From assembly GCA_011524675.1 (NCBI GenBank), contig WTJX01000171.1, positions 1-13,674 on the forward strand: a stretch of 13,674 nt of DNA, given 5' to 3'. Below are positions 1-6,862 of the stretch, in pieces. The DNA is from Cytophagales bacterium (GTDB taxonomy: Bacteria; Bacteroidota; Bacteroidia; Cytophagales; JAAEPT01). Numbering within the stretch: position 1 is the first letter of the stretch; each line of letters begins with the position of its first letter. A model generated the notes under the pieces. The model had not been told where the DNA came from. It worked only from the letters and a program-made list of their open reading frames with translations, and searched no databases. A program made the position numbers and the translations under genes.

Positions 1-136
1 GGCTTTGCATAACTAAGGTTTTGTGCTTAGACAAGGCTTTCAAAATTTTAAAACCCTCATTTATAATTAGTAAACTGCGGTTTTAAAATTTTCTATAATG
101 TCGAATAAGTGCAAAAAATGGTTTTGCAAAGCCTTT
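1..136 (-). mobile_element. MITE-like element, long form, cut by the window start (copy A)
   Basis: Non-coding repeat that is nearly the reverse complement of the element at 13527-13665. The right end carries TGCAAAGCCTT at 125-135 (last base T instead of C at 136). The left end starts with GGCTTTGCA at 1-9, so three bases (GAA) should lie just outside the window, giving 139 bp like the other long copy. Inside are inner inverted repeats AAAATTTTAAAA (42-53) and TTTTAAAATTTT (81-92) around a core of about 25 bases. The outer arms align with the reverse complement of the other copy with few mismatches (two over 1-54), but the core 55-79 matches that copy only in the opposite orientation. The candidate right target duplication is TAAAA (137-141); its left partner is outside the window. 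The element ends 36 bases before the recA start. It has no coding capacity, so movement would need a transposase from elsewhere (inference). Confidence 0.85.
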
Positions 137-172
137 TAAAAACTATAAACAATTACAATACCACATTATAAC

Positions 173-1177
173 ATGAGTGAGCAAAGCGAAAAATTAAAAG
201 CATTACAGCTAACGATAGACAAGATAGAAAAAACGTATGGCAAGGGAACTATTATGAAGCTTAGTGATGAGCGCGTCATTGACATCCCTGCTATCTCTAC
301 AGGTTCTTTAGGCTTGGACATAGCGCTTGGAATAGGCGGTATCCCTAGAGGGCGTATCATAGAAATATACGGTCCTGAATCTTCGGGTAAGACCACGCTT
401 TCTATGCACTGTATAGCTGAAGCACAGAAAAAAGGAGGGCTTGCAGCTTTTATTGATGCAGAACATGCCTTTGATAAAGTTTATGCAGAAAAACTAGGCA
501 TTGACACAGAAAATCTTCTTATCTCACAGCCAGACAACGGTGAACAAGCCTTGGAAATAGCAGAACACCTGATAAGGTCTGGAGCTATAGACATTATCGT
601 TGTTGACTCGGTGGCTGCCTTAGTACCAAAATCTGAGATAGAAGGTGAAATGGGAGACAGTAAGATGGGACTACAAGCCCGATTGATGTCTCAAGCACTA
701 AGAAAACTTACTGGTGCGATCAACAAGACAGGATGTTCTTGCATATTCATCAACCAGCTAAGAGAAAAAATAGGTGTAATGTTTGGTAATCCTGAAACTA
801 CCACTGGAGGTAATGCGCTAAAGTTCTATGCGTCCGTAAGACTAGACATAAGAAGAATAGGTCAAATAAAAGATAGCCCAGACAATATTATGGGTAACAG
901 GGTTAAAGTTAAAGTTGTCAAAAACAAAATCGCTCCTCCATTCAAAATTATTGAATTTGACATCATGTATGGACAAGGCATCTCAAAAGTTGGAGAAATC
1001 CTTGACCTAGGTGTTGAGCTTAATATTATTGATAAGTCTGGTTCTTGGTTCTCGTACAATGGTAGTAAACTAGGGCAAGGAAGAGATACCGTAAAAGGTG
1101 TGATCTTGGACAACCCTGAACTCATGGAAGAGATAGAGGGTAAAATACGTGTACAAGTAAGTCAACTTACCGCTTAA
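173..1177 (+). CDS. recA: RecA recombinase
   Basis: Cytoplasmic ATP-dependent strand-exchange protein for homologous recombination; in most bacteria it also stimulates LexA-type autocleavage. At 334 aa it carries every core RecA motif. These are the Walker A motif GPESSGKT (67-74), the catalytic Glu97 in DAEHAFD, Walker B ending at Asp145 (IIVVDS), DNA loop L1 around EIEGEMGDSKMGLQAR (155-170) and loop L2 with GVMFGNPETTTGGNALKFYA (201-220). The protein ends soon after the C-terminal domain (VQVSQLTA) and lacks the long acidic tail of the 353-residue E. coli protein; I expect this is normal for the lineage. The start at 173 gives the usual short N-terminal helix. It looks monocistronic, with one MITE copy 36 bases upstream and another 23 bases after the stop codon. 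No obvious LexA box or TAnnTTTG promoter was found between 1 and 172. Confidence 0.98.
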   Translation: MSEQSEKLKALQLTIDKIEKTYGKGTIMKLSDERVIDIPAISTGSLGLDIALGIGGIPRGRIIEIYGPESSGKTTLSMHCIAEAQKKGGLAAFIDAEHAFDKVYAEKLGIDTENLLISQPDNGEQALEIAEHLIRSGAIDIIVVDSVAALVPKSEIEGEMGDSKMGLQARLMSQALRKLTGAINKTGCSCIFINQLREKIGVMFGNPETTTGGNALKFYASVRLDIRRIGQIKDSPDNIMGNRVKVKVVKNKIAPPFKIIEFDIMYGQGISKVGEILDLGVELNIIDKSGSWFSYNGSKLGQGRDTVKGVILDNPELMEEIEGKIRVQVSQLTA

Positions 1178-1200
1178 ACTGTAAAGACTTATATCTTAAA

Positions 1201-1253
1201 GAAGGCTTTGCAAAACCATCTTTTGCATTTATTCTGCGTTATGCAAAGCCTTC
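1201..1253 (+). mobile_element. MITE-like element, 53-bp deletion derivative (copy C)
   Basis: Bases 1201-1242 match the first 42 bases of the 139-bp copy at 13527 with two mismatches, and 1243-1253 match its last 11 bases. The ends are GAAGGCTTTGCA (1201-1212) and TGCAAAGCCTTC (1242-1253). Perfect 5-bp direct repeats TTAAA flank it (1196-1200 and 1254-1258), as expected of a target-site duplication. The size difference of 86 bp equals the distance between two GTTAT repeats in the long copy (13564 and 13650), so a deletion between them explains this form. With flanking bases the terminal repeats give a 14-bp stem (1199-1212 with 1242-1255). Placed 23 bases after the recA stop, that hairpin could form the 3' end of the recA message, although only a weak T-run follows it (inference). 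Confidence 0.85.
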
Positions 1254-1255
1254 TT

Positions 1256-1620
1256 AAAGTCCTTCGCCTTTTTTATCTACCTACTTAAATTCCTTGGTCT
1301 CTAATAACAAAATCCGATTAATTACCTCCAATTATTTCTTTTAAAAAATTATTGTTATAATTTTGAGAATTGCTAAATATTAATTGGATATTTAAAATTT
1401 TGCCTTATTGAAGCAAGAGATGTTTTTATCCTCACATGTATTTAATAATATTTATTACTTGATTGAGTTTTATTCGAGCTTAGAAAAATTTAAACTTATG
1501 ATTTTTTGACTTTAGAGTCAAAGTTCAAAATCAACCAAATGACAACTCATTTTGGTTTACTCATGACTTAAGTAAATGCCTTTTTTGATCTGATACAAAA
1601 AACAAACAACATAATCACTT
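1256..1620. other. AT-rich intergenic region upstream of queA
   Basis: No supported gene lies here. It holds a candidate promoter at 1335-1365 and, further down, two small inverted repeats. The first is TTTGACT (1505-1511) pairing with AGTCAAA (1516-1522) across a 4-base loop. The second is AACCAAATGA (1533-1542) pairing with TCATTTTGGTT (1547-1557) with one bulged T. If the promoter is right, both would lie in a queA leader of roughly 250 bases. Neither is followed by a T-run on the plus strand, so they do not look like terminators. A 29-codon ATG frame at 1420-1509 has no supporting features. Confidence 0.5.
1335..1365 (+). promoter_or_regulatory. Candidate Bacteroidota-type promoter for queA
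   Basis: TAATTTTG at 1358-1365 fits the TAnnTTTG -7 consensus of Bacteroidota housekeeping sigma factor promoters. TTTC at 1335-1338, exactly 19 bases upstream, is one base away from the TTTG -33 box. Transcription would begin near 1372. This is motif matching by eye in AT-rich DNA, so chance occurrence is possible. Confidence 0.35.
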
Positions 1621-2667
1621 ATGAAATTATCCGAATTCCGTTTTGAATTACCTGAAAGCTCTGTTGCCTTATACCCTTCAGAGAATAGAGATGAGTCTAG
1701 GTTAATGGTAGTCCACAAAGACACTGGTAAAATAGAACATAAGGTATTCAAAGACATCTTGGGGTATTTTGACGAAGATGACGTCATGGTGATTAACAAC
1801 ACAAAAGTATTCCCAGCTAGACTTTATGGAAACAAAGAAAAGACAGGAGCAAAAATAGAAGTTTTCCTTCTAAGAGAATTAAATAAAGAAGCTCATTTAT
1901 GGGATGTATTAGTTGATCCTGCAAGAAAAATTCGTGTAGGAAACAAACTTTACTTTGGAGATGGTAATTTAGTAGCAGAAGTTATAGACAATACTACCTC
2001 TAGGGGAAGAACCATACGTTTCTTATACGATGGTGATGATGAAGATTTTTATAAAATCATCAATGAGCTAGGAGAAACTCCTTTACCTGAATACATCAAA
2101 CGTGAAGCCGAGGAGTCCGACAGAGAAAGGTACCAAACCATCTATGCCGAGCATACAGGCGCTGTAGCTGCACCGACAGCAGGTTTGCACTTCACTCCGC
2201 AAATCATGAAAAGGCTAGAACTAAAAGGAGTAAACGTCGCTGCGATAACGCTCCACATTGGCTTAGGTACTTTTAGACCCGTAGATGTAGAAGACCTTAC
2301 AAAGCATAAAATGGAATCTGAGAACTTTACAGTTAATTCTGAAACTGTAGATATTGTCAATGCAGGTTTAGAGAAGAAAAGAAAAGTTTGTTCTATAGGT
2401 ACTACCTCTATGAGAGCGTTAGAGTCTTCTGTTTCTGCCAACGGTAGGCTAAAAGAAAATAGTGGATGGACAGACAAATTCATCTTCCCTCCTTATGATT
2501 TTAAGATAGCCAATAGTTTATTGACCAACTTTCATATGCCAGAGTCAACACTAGTCATGATGACTGCTGCCTTTGCAGGTTATGAACTAACAATGGAAGC
2601 TTACGAAGAAGCAAAAAAAGAAAACTATCGCTTTTATAGTTATGGCGATGCGATGTTAATCATCTAA
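1621..2667 (+). CDS. queA: S-adenosylmethionine:tRNA ribosyltransferase-isomerase
   Basis: Cytoplasmic enzyme that transfers and isomerises the ribosyl part of S-adenosylmethionine onto preQ1 at position 34 of tRNAs with GUN anticodons, giving epoxyqueuosine. The 348-residue length is normal for QueA. Family motifs appear in order: VMVINNTKVFPARLYG (55-70), GETPLPEYI (151-159), YQTIYA (171-176), GAVAAPTAGLHFT (180-192), LHIGLGTFRPV (211-221), GTTSMRALES (260-269), TNFHMPESTLVMMTAAFAG (302-320) and YRFYSYGDAMLI (336-347). The ATG at 1621 gives the usual MKLSEFRFELP start. A clear intrinsic terminator follows 8 bases after the stop. A long leader upstream has a candidate promoter and two hairpins. 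No other queuosine gene lies in the window. Confidence 0.97.
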   Translation: MKLSEFRFELPESSVALYPSENRDESRLMVVHKDTGKIEHKVFKDILGYFDEDDVMVINNTKVFPARLYGNKEKTGAKIEVFLLRELNKEAHLWDVLVDPARKIRVGNKLYFGDGNLVAEVIDNTTSRGRTIRFLYDGDDEDFYKIINELGETPLPEYIKREAEESDRERYQTIYAEHTGAVAAPTAGLHFTPQIMKRLELKGVNVAAITLHIGLGTFRPVDVEDLTKHKMESENFTVNSETVDIVNAGLEKKRKVCSIGTTSMRALESSVSANGRLKENSGWTDKFIFPPYDFKIANSLLTNFHMPESTLVMMTAAFAGYELTMEAYEEAKKENYRFYSYGDAMLII

Positions 2668-2675
2668 AAGATTTG

Positions 2676-2709
2676 AAAGCTATCATAGTCATATGATAGC
2701 TTTTTTTTT
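2676..2709 (+). terminator. Intrinsic terminator after queA
   Basis: An 11-bp perfect stem (AAAGCTATCAT at 2676-2686 with ATGATAGCTTT at 2693-2703) closes a 6-base loop and runs into nine consecutive T bases (2701-2709). It begins 8 bases after the queA stop and ends 12 bases before the ispD start codon. This leaves almost no room for a separate ispD promoter downstream of it. Confidence 0.88.
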
Positions 2710-2721
2710 AATATTATACTT

Positions 2722-3399
2722 TTGAAAAAATACGTCATTATAGTAGCAGGAGGCTCTGGATCGAGAATGGGAGCAGAAATACCTAAACAGTTTCTAGTAC
2801 TTAGGGGAATCCCCATACTTTTTCATACCATTTACTGCTTTGATACTTTTGAGGAAGACTTATCTATCATTGTTACCATTCCCGAAGATCAGTTTGATCT
2901 CTTCTTTGAATTAAAAGAAAAGTATCAACTAAACGTAGATATAATACTAGTCAAAGGTGGTAAAAGCCGTTACCACTCGGTAAGTAACGCCATACAGGCT
3001 ATTACAGAAAAGAATGTAGTCGTAGCCATACATGATGGGGTACGACCATTTATCAAACACAAAACCATCAAAGAAAGCTTTAAGACTGCTCTAAAATATG
3101 GAAGTGCTGTAACGTCTGTAGCATTGAAAGACTCTATCAGAAAAAAAGAAGATAAGGAGTCTATAAGTGTAAACAGAGATAATTACGTACTAGTACAGAC
3201 GCCTCAAACTTTTTTATTGGAGAAAGTAATAAAAGGATATAGTATGAAAGATGAAGGCAGTATCACAGATGATGCAAGTGTGGCAGAAAGCTTAGGAGAG
3301 AAAATAAACCTCATTACTGGCGATTACTTCAATATCAAAATAACTACACCAGAAGATTTAATAATAGCAGAATCCATTGCAGAGCAATGGACTTGCTAA
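2722..3399 (+). CDS. ispD: 2-C-methyl-D-erythritol 4-phosphate cytidylyltransferase
   Basis: Converts MEP and CTP to CDP-methylerythritol, the third step of the non-mevalonate isoprenoid pathway, in the cytoplasm. The 225-residue length is typical. The nucleotide-binding loop is VAGGSGSRMG (8-17), with Arg15 and Lys22 (in EIPKQF) matching the catalytic Arg and Lys of E. coli IspD. Further motifs are GGKSRYHSV (79-87), IHDGVRPF (103-110, Asp105), TDDASVAE and the C-terminal ITTPEDL. The start is TTG at 2722. No ATG or GTG occurs in frame between the preceding in-frame stop (2686-2688) and the glycine-rich loop, and the next ATG (Met16) would delete that loop. No ispF is adjacent. The upstream terminator implies read-through from queA or a promoter overlapping the hairpin. 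The gene converges on the DUF2795 gene with 10 bases between stops. Confidence 0.95.
   Translation: MKKYVIIVAGGSGSRMGAEIPKQFLVLRGIPILFHTIYCFDTFEEDLSIIVTIPEDQFDLFFELKEKYQLNVDIILVKGGKSRYHSVSNAIQAITEKNVVVAIHDGVRPFIKHKTIKESFKTALKYGSAVTSVALKDSIRKKEDKESISVNRDNYVLVQTPQTFLLEKVIKGYSMKDEGSITDDASVAESLGEKINLITGDYFNIKITTPEDLIIAESIAEQWTC
3373..3391. terminator. Hairpin in the last codons of ispD
   Basis: TCCATTGC (3373-3380) and GCAATGGA (3384-3391) form a perfect 8-bp stem with a 3-base loop, fairly GC-rich for this DNA. It lies within the end of ispD at the convergent junction with the DUF2795 gene. No T-run follows on either strand, so it is not a standard intrinsic terminator. It could mark or protect 3' ends from both sides (inference). 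Confidence 0.3.
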
Positions 3400-3409
3400 T
3401 TATTTAATG

Positions 3410-3631
3410 TTAATACTCGTCTTCGTTAAATAAGAAATCTTCTTTAGTAGGATAGTCTGGCCATATTTCTTCAATGGTTTCAAATGGGTGACCATCATCT
3501 TCCAAGTCTGAAAGATTCTCAACAACTTCGTTTGGCGCACCCGTCCTTACAGCAAAGTCAATCAATTCATCTTTTGTTGCTGGCCAAGGAGCGTCCTCTA
3601 AGTATGATGCAAGTTCTAGTGTCCAATACAT
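3410..3631 (-). CDS. DUF2795 family small protein
   Basis: A 73-residue acidic protein with no signal peptide or membrane segment. Its sequence (starting MYWTLELASYLEDAPWPATK and ending in DYPTKEDFLFNEDEY) is the form I recognise from many Bacteroidota genomes, where it is annotated only as DUF2795. The family name reflects a small, probably helical domain of unknown function; the W-P-A-T-K-D-E-L and R-T-G-A-P patterns in the first half look like its conserved core. It lies 104 bases after the transglycosylase gene on the same strand and could be the last gene of a gatA-transglycosylase-DUF2795 transcript, since no terminator is obvious in that gap. I assign no function. Confidence 0.88.
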   Translation of the reverse strand: MYWTLELASYLEDAPWPATKDELIDFAVRTGAPNEVVENLSDLEDDGHPFETIEEIWPDYPTKEDFLFNEDEY

Positions 3632-3735
3632 ATTAATCTGTTTATGATCCGCGAATATAAAGTTTTTATTCGTATTTAAAAGCTTTTTTTGAAATAAGAA
3701 TAATTTTTTACGCTATACTATCCAGCTCATTTACC

Positions 3736-4866
3736 TTATGAGTTTGGTTTTTTATATATTTTGAGCTTTTTACCAGCATAAATTGTTGTCCCCCTTATAC
3801 CATTCCACCGTTTAAGATCACTGGTATATACATGGTATTTGCGTGCAATAGTACTCAAACTCTCACCAGAACGTATCTTATGATATATAACACTAGGAGT
3901 TTTACTTATTACTTTTTTATCTTTTTCTCTTCTTGTATTCTTTGCATCTAATAAAATAGATGGCTTTTCCGATAACAACGCCAACTTGTCTTCTGGTAAA
4001 TTGAGGGTATAGCTAGGTACATAATCCGGAATAACGTTATATTTCACTACTGTATTTAAGCTTAACAATTGATCTAAACAAAGATTAGTAGTTTTTGCAA
4101 ATTGCTCAAAATTGAAATAGTTATTTACTTCTATCTGTGCTACTCTAGGGGTGTGGTACGAAGTATCTGGAAATAGGTTTAGCTCGTCTGCATAACTCAT
4201 AGTATATACTATGGCTGTAAAGATAGGTACGTATGCCCTTGTTTCTCTAGGTAAATAATTATAAATACCCCAAAAGGTGTCTTTCCCTGATCTCTTTTTG
4301 GCTTTATTTATATTTCCTGGCCCACAATTGTAGGCAGCTAGTGCTAGTTGCCAGTCATGATAAGTCTCATAAAGCGAGCTCAAATACTTACAAGCGGCTT
4401 CTGTGGACTTCTCTATATCTCTGCGCTCGTCAAGGTAATAATCTTGTTTCAACCCCATAGCCCTACCAGTAGCTGGCATAAACTGCCACAAACCTACAGC
4501 ACCTGCGTGTGACTTAACTATGGGATTCAATGCCGACTCTACTACTGACAAATATTTTATTTGGTCTGGCATATCATGCGCTGCTAAATACTTCTCGAAG
4601 ATGGGAAAATATTTAGCTTTTCTTGCTAACATTTTACGCATATAATTTCTCTTTTTTACCGAATAAAAATATATTTGAGATTTTACATACGAATTAAAAT
4701 CAAGGCAGATCTCACTTTGTATATCCTGTAGTCTTTGTGTCACCACACTATCTTCTAAGTCTGGTACAAAGTCATACTTATGCATAGCTATATTTTGAGC
4801 ATAACTATGAGAAATTACAGCCCAAAACATTACTAAAAAAAGGCTTTTATATATCTGTCCTATCAT
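3736..4866 (-). CDS. Membrane-bound lytic murein transglycosylase with SLT and LysM domains (MltD-like)
   Basis: Secreted peptidoglycan-cleaving enzyme, 376 aa. Residues 1-23 form a signal peptide (hydrophobic stretch ending SYA before Gln24) with no lipobox cysteine, so a periplasmic product is expected. The SLT (GH23-type) domain occupies about 95-220. Catalytic Glu110 lies in VVESALNP, followed by GLWQFMPATG (125-134), AYNCGPGNI (178-186) and YLPRETRAYVP (204-214). After a linker, one LysM domain (about 327-372, YHKIRSGESLSTIARKYHV) should bind glycan strands. E. coli MltD has two LysM repeats, so this is a shorter relative. Its start lies 60 bases after the gatA stop on the same strand with no terminator between, so co-transcription with gatA is plausible. 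Confidence 0.93.
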   Translation of the reverse strand: MIGQIYKSLFLVMFWAVISHSYAQNIAMHKYDFVPDLEDSVVTQRLQDIQSEICLDFNSYVKSQIYFYSVKKRNYMRKMLARKAKYFPIFEKYLAAHDMPDQIKYLSVVESALNPIVKSHAGAVGLWQFMPATGRAMGLKQDYYLDERRDIEKSTEAACKYLSSLYETYHDWQLALAAYNCGPGNINKAKKRSGKDTFWGIYNYLPRETRAYVPIFTAIVYTMSYADELNLFPDTSYHTPRVAQIEVNNYFNFEQFAKTTNLCLDQLLSLNTVVKYNVIPDYVPSYTLNLPEDKLALLSEKPSILLDAKNTRREKDKKVISKTPSVIYHKIRSGESLSTIARKYHVYTSDLKRWNGIRGTTIYAGKKLKIYKKPNS

Positions 4867-4926
4867 CTGGTGCTATTACTTTAAAAAACACTATAATTCA
4901 TTTACACTTTTAACACTAAACATCCT

Positions 4927-6369
4927 CTAAAGCGGTATTGCTACATCCATTTTATTGAGTGAGGCAAGGTATTTTGAAAAAGCCAACAACTTAGTTTCTT
5001 CAAATGGTGCTGCCATAATCTGCAATCCAATAGGTAGTTTGGCATCATCTACACCATTAGGAATAGAGATCGCTGGTATGCCTGCCAAAGAAGCTTGCAC
5101 AGTAAACAAGTCTGTCATATACATTGACAGAGAATCTTGATGCTCACCTATTTTAAATGCAGTAGAAGCAGATGTAGGCAAGAGTAACATTTCATACTTT
5201 GCTAACAATGCTAATGTTTCATCTCTTATCAACCTTCTCACTTTTTGTGCTTTAGCGTAGTAGGCATCAAAGTAACCAGCACTCAACACGAACGTGCCAA
5301 GCATTATTCTTTTTCTCACTTCTTCGCCAAAGCCTTCAAAACGAGACTTTTTATACATTGATTCTAATGCTTCTGTACTTTCAGATCTATATCCATATTT
5401 TACACCATCAAACCTAGATAAATTTGAACTTGCTTCGGCAGTTGTAAGAATGTAATATGTAGGCAGTAAATGATCTAATAATGAAAACTCCACTTCTTCT
5501 ACTTGATATCCTTCTTCTTTCAAGCGTGTAAGTGTAGCCAAGAATTGTTCTTTAACTTTAGGTTCTACCCCTTCACCTAGCGCAGACTTCAAGTAAGCTA
5601 CGGTTGGCTTTTGCTCTATCTTTAGGGATTGAGAGTAAGCAGGAACTTCTTTCTGTGATACCGTACTATCAAAGTCATCTTTTCCAGCCATTAACTCCAA
5701 TAGTAAAGCCGCATCTTCTACTGATCTACTGATAACTCCTATGGTATCGAAAGAAGAAGCATAAGCCGTAAGACCATACCTAGAAATTCTTGAATATGTA
5801 GGTTTTAGTCCTATCACACCACAAAAAGCTGCAGGCTGCCTTACTGAACCACCAGTATCGGAACCCAAAGAGGCTAAGCAAAGATTTGCCGCTACTGCTG
5901 ATGCAGATGCACCCGAAGAACCACCAGGTACACGTTCTTCATCATGCGGGTTGAGCACCTTACCATAGATAGAGGTCTCATTGGATGACCCCATAGCAAA
6001 TTCGTCGCAACTTTGTCTTCCTATAATGATGACATCTTCATCTATCAATTTTTGCACCGCCGAAGAGGTAAATTGAGACTTAAACCCATCTAAAATCTTT
6101 GAAGAAGCTTGCAGTCCATGATCTTTATGACAAAGCACGTCTTTTAGCCCTAAAACCATACCTGCCAAACGTCCAGCCGTGCCATCTTGTAACTTCCGAT
6201 CTATTGCTTTGGCTTGTAACAGCGCCTCCTGTTCATATACTTCTATGAAGGCATTCAAATGTTTTTTTTCTTCTATACGCTCTAGGTAGCTTTTTACTAA
6301 GCCTTCACAACTAATAGTCCCAGATGCTAAATCTCCCTGTATGTCTATAAGACTATCGTAATTCCTCAT
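4927..6369 (-). CDS. gatA: Asp-tRNA(Asn)/Glu-tRNA(Gln) amidotransferase subunit A
   Basis: Glutaminase subunit of GatCAB. It releases ammonia from glutamine for transamidation of misacylated Glu-tRNA(Gln) or Asp-tRNA(Asn) in the cytoplasm. The 480-residue length is normal. The amidase signature is intact. Its Ser-cisSer-Lys triad is Lys76 (GLKDV), Ser151 (PGGSSGAS) and Ser175 (SDTGGSVRQPAAFCG), each three residues before the S. aureus GatA residues Lys79, Ser154 and Ser178. RYGLTAYASSFDTIG and LQIMAAPFEE are also GatA-like rather than generic amidase. The start ATG is preceded by AGGGA, a better ribosome-binding site than most here. gatB and gatC are not in the window. tatA lies 493 bases upstream on the same strand. 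Other amidase-signature enzymes are possible but less likely given these motifs. Confidence 0.95.
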   Translation of the reverse strand: MRNYDSLIDIQGDLASGTISCEGLVKSYLERIEEKKHLNAFIEVYEQEALLQAKAIDRKLQDGTAGRLAGMVLGLKDVLCHKDHGLQASSKILDGFKSQFTSSAVQKLIDEDVIIIGRQSCDEFAMGSSNETSIYGKVLNPHDEERVPGGSSGASASAVAANLCLASLGSDTGGSVRQPAAFCGVIGLKPTYSRISRYGLTAYASSFDTIGVISRSVEDAALLLELMAGKDDFDSTVSQKEVPAYSQSLKIEQKPTVAYLKSALGEGVEPKVKEQFLATLTRLKEEGYQVEEVEFSLLDHLLPTYYILTTAEASSNLSRFDGVKYGYRSESTEALESMYKKSRFEGFGEEVRKRIMLGTFVLSAGYFDAYYAKAQKVRRLIRDETLALLAKYEMLLLPTSASTAFKIGEHQDSLSMYMTDLFTVQASLAGIPAISIPNGVDDAKLPIGLQIMAAPFEETKLLAFSKYLASLNKMDVAIPL

Positions 6370-6862
6370 TTTTCCCTTATTAAAAGTCCTCCCTTACAAT
6401 TGGATAGAACTTAACCAAAAACAATATCTACTGAGCAAACCAACTATTGATTTTTTTTATGGCTCACCACTCACTTTTAGTAACCAAAGCTTTTAGCAAC
6501 TAGCAATTAACTTTAGTAGAAAACGAATATTTTAAATTTTCAAACAGTCAAAAAGTACTGCCTGAACGCTTTTTTTTAAATAGAAGCGTATATAAAGCCG
6601 AAAACCGAAGCCTAAAGTGAATCACTTTTGACGTCGGTCTTTCTAATGCTAACAATATTTTGATTTTTTATCAATAACGATAAAAAATAAATCTGAATTC
6701 ATTTTTAACTCTATCTATTTCAAAAAAACTTTAGCTTTTTTTGAAATAAAGATCACTTCTTAGAAGTAGAGATAAATATTATATATGATGATGCTATGAC
6801 AGCTTCCTACAATAGGAAAAACATAACATGAATTGAAATCAAAAATGTATTAGCTAATACAT
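6370..6862. other. Intergenic region between tatA and gatA with a cluster of inverted repeats
   Basis: No gene is seen in 493 bases. The region holds several perfect or near-perfect inverted repeats. ACGCTT/AAGCGT lies at 6566-6571 and 6584-6589. AAAGCCGA/TCGGTCTTT (6594-6601 and 6634-6642, one bulge) encloses the 15-bp palindrome AAAGTGAATCACTTT (6614-6628). ATTTCAAAAAAA/TTTTTTTGAAAT (6717-6728 and 6736-6747) forms a 12-bp stem with a 7-base loop. ACTTCTTAGAAGT lies at 6755-6767. A further palindrome covers the tatA stop (listed separately). I found no TAnnTTTG motif close to gatA. The region could be a structured gatA leader, operator sites or decayed repeats; the sequence does not decide. 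Confidence 0.5.

Noticed and set aside
119..126. TGGTTTTG in copy A as a recA promoter -7 box
   Set aside because: It misses one key base of TAnnTTTG and has no -33 element at the right distance.
1..136. CRISPR repeat or tRNA-like structure in the palindromic repeats
   Set aside because: The copies are dispersed, inverted and unequal in length, with no regular spacers and no tRNA features; terminal repeats with target duplications explain them better.
1420..1509. A 29-codon ATG reading frame between recA and queA with an AG-rich stretch before it
   Set aside because: It lies in very AT-rich DNA, resembles no family I know and ends inside an inverted repeat; chance is the simplest explanation.
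1500..1560. Possible preQ1 riboswitch before queA
   Set aside because: The small hairpin is not followed by the A-rich pseudoknot tail or the conserved C and G runs of preQ1 riboswitches, and queA is not their usual target.
2717..2724. TACTTTTG, a perfect TAnnTTTG match overlapping the ispD start codon
   Set aside because: Transcription from it would start inside ispD after the TTG, removing the conserved glycine-rich loop, and there is no -33 box upstream, only the T-run of the terminator.
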